37,568 nt of DNA, from positions 1 to 37,568 of the forward strand of contig JAZLHR010000042.1 in assembly GCA_045616945.1 (NCBI GenBank), read 5' to 3'. A program made the position numbers and the translations under genes. A model generated the notes under the pieces. The model did no database searches, had not been told where the DNA came from, and saw only the letters and a list, made by a program, of their open reading frames with translations. Shown piece after piece: positions 32,876 through 37,568 of the stretch (the first letter of the stretch is position 1; each line of letters opens with the position of its first letter). The DNA comes from UBA6987 sp045616945. Its GTDB lineage: Bacteria; Bacillota; Clostridia; Lachnospirales; Lachnospiraceae.

Positions 32876-34432
32876 ATGGGAAAAAGGGTATTTCTGATTG
32901 TACTGGACAGTATGGGCATCGGTGAAATGCCGGATGCCGGTCTGTGGAACGATGAAGGCAGTAATACTCTGGGGGCCATCCGCAGAGATCCGGCCTTTCA
33001 CTGTCCCCATCTCGCTGAGCTCGGTCTGTTCCACATAGCCGGTGTCGGCGGAGGCAAAGGAACGCCTGCGGGCGCATTTGCGAGGATGCGGGAAGCCTCT
33101 ATGGGCAAGGATACCACGACGGGACATTGGGAGATCGCCGGGCATATTTCGGAAAATCCCATGCCAACCTTCCCGGATGGATTTCCGGAAGATGTGCTGC
33201 AGCAGATCCGCGAAGCGACCGGCCGGGATATTTTGTGCAATAAGCCTTACTCCGGTACGGAAGTCATCAAGGATTACGGGCGCGAGCATGAAGAGACCGG
33301 AAAACTGATCGTATATACATCGGCAGACAGTGTGCTGCAGATCGCAGCGCATGAATCCGTGATCCCCGTGGAAGAACTGTATGATATCTGCAGGAAGGTA
33401 CGGCGAATCATGGTCGGCCGATACGGTGTGGGGCGCATCATTGCCCGTCCGTTCGAGGGTGAATGGCCGTATCAGCGCACGGTCCGCCGCCACGATTTTT
33501 CCCTGAAAGTTCCCGATAAGGTGATGCCCGATCTTCTTACGGACGCAGGCCTCACGGCACTTTCCGTCGGAAAGATCATCGATATATTTGCGGAACGCGG
33601 CTTCAGTGATTATGTCCGTACGGAAAGCAACGCGGACGGCATCGATAAAACGCTGCGGATGATGGACAGAGATTTCGAAGGCCTTTGCTTCGTCAATCTG
33701 GTCGATTTTGATATGTCCTACGGGCACCGCAACGATATTTCCGGCTATGCGGCGGCCATGAGCTATTTCGACAGCCGGCTCCCGGAAATCATGGACAAGC
33801 TTCGGGAGGAAGATATTTTGATGATCACCGCCGATCACGGCTGCGATCCTTCCACGGATTCTACCGACCATTCCCGGGAATATACGCCGCTCATCATTTA
33901 CGGGAAACGGATCCGGGCCGGTGCAGATCTGGGGACCAGAGCCTGCTTTGCCGATATTTCCGCCTCGATCCTGGAATATTTCGGTACAGCTCCCGCCGGG
34001 ACGGCAGGAGAGAGCTTCCTGCGCACGGTCCTCATGTCAGACCGCGAGATATTGATGCGGGCGGCGCAGGAGGCGCGTCAATATGCCTACGTGCCTTATT
34101 CCGGCTTCCGTGTGGGTGCCGCGCTGATGACGGACGACGGAAAAGTCTACACCGGCTGCAACATCGAAAATGCTTCCTATCCTGTCTCGTTGTGTGCGGA
34201 AAGAACGGCACTTGCCAAGGCTGTCAGCAGCGGTGTGGTGAATTTCCGCGGAATTGCCATAGCAGGCGGAACGGAAAATGACATATCGGCTCCCTGCTTC
34301 CCCTGCGGCATGTGCCGTCAGGCTTTAGCTGAGTTCTGCGCTCCCTCTACTCCGGTATATCTGACAGACGGAAGCAATCACAGTCAATATACGGTCGGCA
34401 GTCTGCTGCCTGCGGCATTTGTTTTGAAATAG
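32876..34432 (+). CDS. fusion of phosphopentomutase DeoB and cytidine deaminase Cdd
   Basis: A single 518-codon frame contains two complete salvage enzymes. Residues 1-386 are DeoB (alkaline-phosphatase fold): VLDSMGIG with metal ligand D11, KDTTTGHWE (78-86) with the phosphorylated Thr, DFDMSYGHRND, TADHGCDP and DHSREYTPLI. It interconverts (deoxy)ribose 1- and 5-phosphates. Residues 387-518 are cytidine deaminase: NIENASYP, zinc ligands C440 (CAE, with Glu442 as proton shuttle), C477 and C480 (PCGMCR). An ATG at 34034, where stand-alone Cdd would begin, has no ribosome site, so a fused product is expected. AAAGGA lies upstream of the first ATG. The join fits the operon's pathway. Confidence 0.9.
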   Translation: MGKRVFLIVLDSMGIGEMPDAGLWNDEGSNTLGAIRRDPAFHCPHLAELGLFHIAGVGGGKGTPAGAFARMREASMGKDTTTGHWEIAGHISENPMPTFPDGFPEDVLQQIREATGRDILCNKPYSGTEVIKDYGREHEETGKLIVYTSADSVLQIAAHESVIPVEELYDICRKVRRIMVGRYGVGRIIARPFEGEWPYQRTVRRHDFSLKVPDKVMPDLLTDAGLTALSVGKIIDIFAERGFSDYVRTESNADGIDKTLRMMDRDFEGLCFVNLVDFDMSYGHRNDISGYAAAMSYFDSRLPEIMDKLREEDILMITADHGCDPSTDSTDHSREYTPLIIYGKRIRAGADLGTRACFADISASILEYFGTAPAGTAGESFLRTVLMSDREILMRAAQEARQYAYVPYSGFRVGAALMTDDGKVYTGCNIENASYPVSLCAERTALAKAVSSGVVNFRGIAIAGGTENDISAPCFPCGMCRQALAEFCAPSTPVYLTDGSNHSQYTVGSLLPAAFVLK

Positions 34433-34440
34433 GTCATCCG

Positions 34441-35499
34441 ATGATACGATCCAAACGATATTTCTTTATATTATTGATACTGATCCTGGCTGCTGCCTGC
34501 GGGAATGCCTGTCTGGCTGAATCGGAAAAGAAGATTTCATATCTGACCGGTCTGGACGGGGTGTTTGACCGTTACGTACTGGTGGAAGAGGGAAGTATCT
34601 CCGAGCATTACGATCCCAGTCAGGTCGGGAAACAGTCTCTTCAAATGCTGGATACGTATTTTGCCGGGGTTCCCGCGGTACGTCTGACAGGTTACAGCCG
34701 TATGATGCTTTCGAAGATCCGTATGGATTCTGCCAATCCGGACCTGAGCGAAGAAGAGCTGGAAGCTATGGATACCATGAACGGGCTGCGGTACAGTGTG
34801 AATGCAAAGGCCATGGAGATCCATGAATCCGCCTGTGAAAAGGGACCCTCAGATGCAATGAAGGCCATCGGAAAAAATGCGGCCGGAAATCTTCGTGAGC
34901 TGATCGTTCGTTCGATCAGGTCCAAAGGTGAAAAGCTGACCTTGCGGCAAATTTACGAGCGTCTGCAATTGGAAAATTATACCTATCAGACCGTTTTCAC
35001 GTTCATGGGGAACAGTGAAGCACAGGAGAAGATCAAGCAGAATAACGGCGCTCCGCTGGAACTGCATTACAGTACCGGTGCGATCAAGGAAGACGGGGAA
35101 GTCTATGTGCTTCACCGGAAACAGGATGGCACGACGGAAGGCCTGATGGGATATTTTGAGCAGGGACTTCTGCATATCACACTCAGCGGCGATCCTTTCG
35201 GCTACTATGTGATGTATCTGGAAAATGCAGCTCCTGCACCGTTAAAATGCGGGAATGAATGGTGGTTGGGGTGGCTTTGGTTTGCAGCCGTCATCCTGCT
35301 GATCAAGCTTTCGAAAAAGAAAAGCAAGCTTCCCTGGATCCTTTACGGTCTGTTATTGTTCCTTTCCGTCCTCACTTCCGCTTTCGCAATATTGATCCCC
35401 GGCTGTTTTAAGGACGCGTATGTTACGATACTGGGCGGATTCGCGGCCTATATCGTGATACGTTTGGTGCGTGAAACAAATCAGCCGCGAAGGATCTGA
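34441..35499 (+). CDS. unidentified exported protein with three C-terminal membrane segments
   Basis: The 352-residue product is not recognised. It has an N-terminal signal (LLILILAAACGNACLAES); cleavage could be type I after CLA or lipoprotein-type at Cys20, and the lipobox is imperfect. The extracellular middle part (about 28-265) is soluble with Lys/Glu-rich helices and no catalytic motif I can name. Residues about 275-345 hold three hydrophobic segments (WWLGWLWFAAVILLIKL, ILYGLLLFLSVLTSAFAI, VTILGGFAAYIVIRLV), so both ends are tied to the membrane. The ribosome site is weak (AGG, 7 bases). It begins nine bases after deoB-cdd and is probably the last gene of that operon, before a strong terminator. 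Confidence 0.7.
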   Translation: MIRSKRYFFILLILILAAACGNACLAESEKKISYLTGLDGVFDRYVLVEEGSISEHYDPSQVGKQSLQMLDTYFAGVPAVRLTGYSRMMLSKIRMDSANPDLSEEELEAMDTMNGLRYSVNAKAMEIHESACEKGPSDAMKAIGKNAAGNLRELIVRSIRSKGEKLTLRQIYERLQLENYTYQTVFTFMGNSEAQEKIKQNNGAPLELHYSTGAIKEDGEVYVLHRKQDGTTEGLMGYFEQGLLHITLSGDPFGYYVMYLENAAPAPLKCGNEWWLGWLWFAAVILLIKLSKKKSKLPWILYGLLLFLSVLTSAFAILIPGCFKDAYVTILGGFAAYIVIRLVRETNQPRRI

Positions 35500-35528
35500 C
35501 AGCAGGCAGCAATCGCTCTTCTTAACTG

Positions 35529-35568
35529 AAAATCCCCTTTGCCTTCCATTCGGCAAAGGGGATTTTTT
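35529..35568. terminator. bidirectional rho-independent terminator
   Basis: A perfect 15-pair stem (AAAATCCCCTTTGCC, 35529-35543, with 35552-35566) and 8-base loop, followed by TTTTTT on the plus strand and TTTT on the minus. It ends the deo operon and the convergent XRE gene. Confidence 0.92.
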
Positions 35569-35617
35569 GAATGCTTTGAGGATGAAACGAAAACTGTGAA
35601 TAACACCGAACGCACTT

Positions 35618-36229
35618 TCAGGATTTGGTCGGACGCAGATGAGATGTCAAAATGATGATGATCTGGCCTGGGATCCCTAAAAGGAATATCATCCAGATAT
35701 TATAACCGAGGAACATAAAGTTGAGGAAGCAGGCGGCCAGGAGCGTCCACATCAAAAGAGAAATGATCCGGAAATTGGTGCGTGAATTGAACCATATGGA
35801 ATTCAGCACGAGCCATACGGTGAATGCGACCGGAACTGCGTAGATATATGCGAGATAATGCATCTTGTTTCTGCCGGCGCTCCATTCCAGAATATTGAAC
35901 AGGAGCATGGCAAAAAGGAAAACGGAAACGATACTGATCGCGGTGATGAAGCGGTGGTTGGATTTGGCCTGATTCAGCCATTCATGACGCTGCTCGGAGC
36001 GGGAGATATGTGTTTCTTCTACCAGATATTGAAGAGGAACTTCGTAATATTGGGCGATCTGGATCAGGACGACTACATCCGGCAGGGATTCACCGCGTTC
36101 CCATTTGGAGACGGCTTTGTCCGAGTAATTGAGTACGGAAGCCAATTCCAGCTGTGTCATTTTCTTTTGGTTGCGAAGCTGCAGGATGTTCTTCGCAACT
36201 GTTTTTTTGATATCGTCGTGATTTTCCAC
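35618..36229 (-). CDS. XRE-family regulator with C-terminal membrane domain (GTG start)
   Basis: The 203-residue protein has an HTH_3/XRE DNA-binding domain at about 10-70 (MTQLELASVLNYSDKAVSKWE is the recognition helix region) and four hydrophobic segments at about 93-200. It is a membrane-anchored one-component regulator, a type common in Firmicutes. Target and signal are unknown. It starts with GTG at 36229, with AAGGA eight bases upstream; no ATG fits better. Its own promoter lies divergent from that of the degV gene. Confidence 0.85.
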   Translation of the reverse strand: MENHDDIKKTVAKNILQLRNQKKMTQLELASVLNYSDKAVSKWERGESLPDVVVLIQIAQYYEVPLQYLVEETHISRSEQRHEWLNQAKSNHRFITAISIVSVFLFAMLLFNILEWSAGRNKMHYLAYIYAVPVAFTVWLVLNSIWFNSRTNFRIISLLMWTLLAACFLNFMFLGYNIWMIFLLGIPGQIIIILTSHLRPTKS

Positions 36230-36277
36230 GGTAAGATTCCTTCTCTGTGTTTTACGGACTTTTTCTGGTCCACCGGC

Positions 36278-36306
36278 ATCATATCATAGTTTATTTGGAG
36301 TGACAA
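36278..36306 (-). promoter_or_regulatory. promoter of the XRE regulator gene
   Basis: On the minus strand TTGTCA (36306-36301) and TATGAT (36283-36278) are 17 bases apart, 48 bases before the start. A second overlapping TATGAT copy lies five bases upstream of the -10 box. Confidence 0.65.
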
Positions 36307-36455
36307 GAACAAATAGAGCTCGATTTGACATAGTTCTACAGAAATCAACAGCCATTTTCCGCAGGAGAATACGGCTCTGCTGCCGGTAGAATCGCCGGTA
36401 GTATCACTCTACGGCGCTCTCGACTCGCTCTCTAGCCTGCATATCGGCCGGTCGA

Positions 36456-36484
36456 TTGAAATCTTCCCGGTAATAACGTATAAT
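36456..36484 (+). promoter_or_regulatory. degV promoter
   Basis: TTGAAA (36456-36461) and a perfect TATAAT (36479-36484) are 17 bases apart, 29 bases before the start. The stretch from 36307 to 36455 between this and the divergent promoter is GC-rich and contains the direct repeat GCCGGTAG twice (near 36382 and 36393); I recognise nothing else in it. Confidence 0.75.
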
Positions 36485-36513
36485 CAGACCAAGAAAACAA
36501 GGGGGAAGGGTGA

Positions 36514-37380
36514 ATGATATCCTATCGTCTTTTTACTGATTCAGCCTGTGATATTCCGCAGGATATATTGAACTCGTGGGGCTACGGCTTCTGCAGCCTG
36601 AGCTACGTTTTCGAAGGGGATGAGAAGGAATACACGGACGGCGAACTTTCCGCGGCCGAATTTTACGGGAGGGTCCGTTCCGGCGCATCCGCAAAGACCT
36701 CTGCCGTAAATGTGCTGGCCTTCAGTGAAGCATTCCGTGCGGTCCTTTCTGCCGGACAGGATCTGTTATATATCGGTTTTTCCGGCGGTCTCAGTTCCAC
36801 CTGCCATCATGCCGAACTGGCCGCGCAGGAGCTGCGGGAGGAATTTCCGGAAAGGAAGATCCTGACAGTCGATTCTCTGTGTGCTTCCGCCGGTCTCGGT
36901 CTGCTTCTGTATCTTACTTCCAAGCGTGCCGCGGCCGGAGCTTCCATCGAAGAGGCTGCTGACTTTGCCGAAAAGACAAAGCTTCATATCTGTCATTGGT
37001 TCACCGTAGATAATCTGGACTCCCTGCTTCGCGGCGGCCGCGTCAAGAATGCGCTGGCTGCAGTCGGCGGGATGCTCGGCATCAAGCCGGTCGTGCACAT
37101 GGATAACGAAGGCCACCTGGTCCCTGTGAGCGTTTCCCGTGGGCGCAGACTGTCCCTCCGTGCCATTGCCGACAAATACAAGCAGCTCGCATTGGTCCCG
37201 GGAGAAGGCCCTGTCTATATTTCGCATGCGGACTGCATGGATGACGTTAATATGCTCAAGGATATTCTCCGGGAGCGCTGCGGCGCAGACGTGGACTTTG
37301 TCGCGGATGTCGGTTCCGTCATCGGCTCGCATACCGGCGCAGGTGTCATTTCCATTTTCTTTGTCGGAAAAGAGCGCTGA
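36514..37380 (+). CDS. DegV family fatty-acid-binding protein
   Basis: The 288-residue protein is a DegV/FakB-type lipid-binding protein: FTDSACDIPQDIL, KTSAVNVLAFSEAF, the fatty-acid carboxylate region IGFSGGLSSTCHHA, LDSLLRGGRV with KNALAAVGGMLGIKPVV, and C-terminal GSVIGSHTGAGVISIFF. FakB proteins hand exogenous fatty acids to the kinase FakA; without fakA nearby that role is inference. GGGGGAAGGG precedes the ATG by three bases. It stands alone between its promoter and a strong hairpin. Confidence 0.9.
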   Translation: MISYRLFTDSACDIPQDILNSWGYGFCSLSYVFEGDEKEYTDGELSAAEFYGRVRSGASAKTSAVNVLAFSEAFRAVLSAGQDLLYIGFSGGLSSTCHHAELAAQELREEFPERKILTVDSLCASAGLGLLLYLTSKRAAAGASIEEAADFAEKTKLHICHWFTVDNLDSLLRGGRVKNALAAVGGMLGIKPVVHMDNEGHLVPVSVSRGRRLSLRAIADKYKQLALVPGEGPVYISHADCMDDVNMLKDILRERCGADVDFVADVGSVIGSHTGAGVISIFFVGKER

Positions 37381-37455
37381 CGAATTCCTTTCATTGCGGA
37401 TCGCAATAAGAAGATGATTGCAAAGATAAAGGGGCTGTAAAAAAACGCCTCTGAA

Positions 37456-37501
37456 ATGAGCAGCTCCCGGATTTCAGCAATGGAATCCGGGAGCTGCTCA
37501 T
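37456..37501 (+). terminator. strong hairpin after degV
   Basis: An 18-pair perfect stem (ATGAGCAGCTCCCGGATT, 37456-37473, with 37484-37501) on a 10-base loop, followed by CTTTAATTG. The uridine tract is weak, but the stem is the longest in the window. It lies about 75 bases past the degV stop. Confidence 0.7.
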
Positions 37502-37508
37502 CTTTAAT

Positions 37509-37517
37509 TGTGGATAA
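37509..37517 (-). promoter_or_regulatory. DnaA box (perfect consensus)
   Basis: TGTGGATAA here is the reverse complement of the consensus DnaA box TTATCCACA. A second copy in the same orientation lies 47 bases further on. Confidence 0.5.
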
Positions 37518-37555
37518 TTCAGAAATCTGCCGTTTTGAGTGCACATAAACAGGCC

Positions 37556-37564
37556 TGTGGATAA
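37556..37564 (-). promoter_or_regulatory. DnaA box (perfect consensus), second copy
   Basis: A second perfect TGTGGATAA, four bases from the window end. Two exact 9-mers within 60 bases is unlikely by chance and may mark a DnaA-binding region or an origin that continues to the right. Confidence 0.5.
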
Positions 37565-37568
37565 TCAG

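Noticed and set aside
34034..34036. Separate start codon for cytidine deaminase
   Set aside because: The ATG has no Shine-Dalgarno sequence and no stop precedes it, so a fused protein is the simpler reading.
37431..37455. Insertion-sequence end suggested by GGGGCTGTAAAAAAAC
   Set aside because: No matching inverted end, target duplication or transposase is in view.

Overview
The window reads as a chromosomal segment from a Gram-positive, low-to-mid GC Firmicute of class Clostridia, probably Lachnospiraceae-like. I infer this from gene content rather than from any marker database. The clues are an ireB-ruvX-DUF1292 cluster followed by RNase J, a truncated MltG-like protein, a TrmR/TrhP tRNA-modification pair, Era-RecO, a PrsA-type lipoprotein foldase, strong AGGAGG ribosome sites and TTGNNN/TATAAT promoters. 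Genes are dense and mostly on the plus strand, in short co-oriented operons with overlaps of 4-14 bases. I see no prophage, insertion sequence, CRISPR array, tRNA or rRNA. It looks like core genome with several unusual gene architectures rather than an accessory island.

Layout. 1-300: tail of an unidentified gene, a possible coding remnant and a strong hairpin. 300-5650 (minus strand): a nitroreductase-like protein, a GH123/DUF4091-type protein and the disaggregase ClpB. 5867-7899: a CPBP membrane protease overlapping the housekeeping sigma factor gene rpoD. 7962-12193: a lipoprotein peptidyl-prolyl isomerase, then a fusion of the PolA 5'-3' exonuclease domain to dephospho-CoA kinase, overlapping a YycJ-type metallo-beta-lactamase-fold gene. 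12306-16573: argR and a complete potABCD polyamine importer. 16788-26368: a long housekeeping run, ireB, ruvX, DUF1292, rnj, mltG-like, trmR, trhP, an M16C peptidase, era and recO. 26464-28401: a zinc-ribbon membrane protein, rpsT with a TTG start, and a rhomboid-like protein with a C-terminal metal-binding tail. 28497-30791 (minus): an esterase and a phosphohexomutase. 30944-35499: a nitroreductase leading a nucleoside-salvage operon (deoC, deoD, deoB fused to cdd), then an unknown exported protein. 35618-37380: a membrane-anchored XRE regulator (minus) and a DegV lipid-binding protein. The right edge has a strong hairpin and two perfect DnaA boxes.

How the genes work together. Phosphorolysis by DeoD, isomerisation by DeoB, cleavage by DeoC and deamination by Cdd make a near-complete (deoxy)nucleoside salvage route on one transcript. 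TrhP hydroxylates U34 of certain tRNAs and TrmR methylates the product. ArgR beside PotABCD suggests linked control of arginine and polyamine supply, but that is inference. ClpB, the PpiC lipoprotein and the M16C peptidase serve protein quality control at different sites.

The most striking points are the two fusions. PolA-exonuclease/CoaE lacks any polymerase domain and retains a long acidic linker. DeoB/Cdd joins two nucleoside-salvage enzymes. Other points are a CPBP protease instead of dnaG in front of rpoD, a rhomboid-like protein without a visible catalytic Ser/His dyad, the rpsT promoter lying inside a terminator-like hairpin, and the paired DnaA boxes at the right end. All calls come from reading the sequence without database searches.
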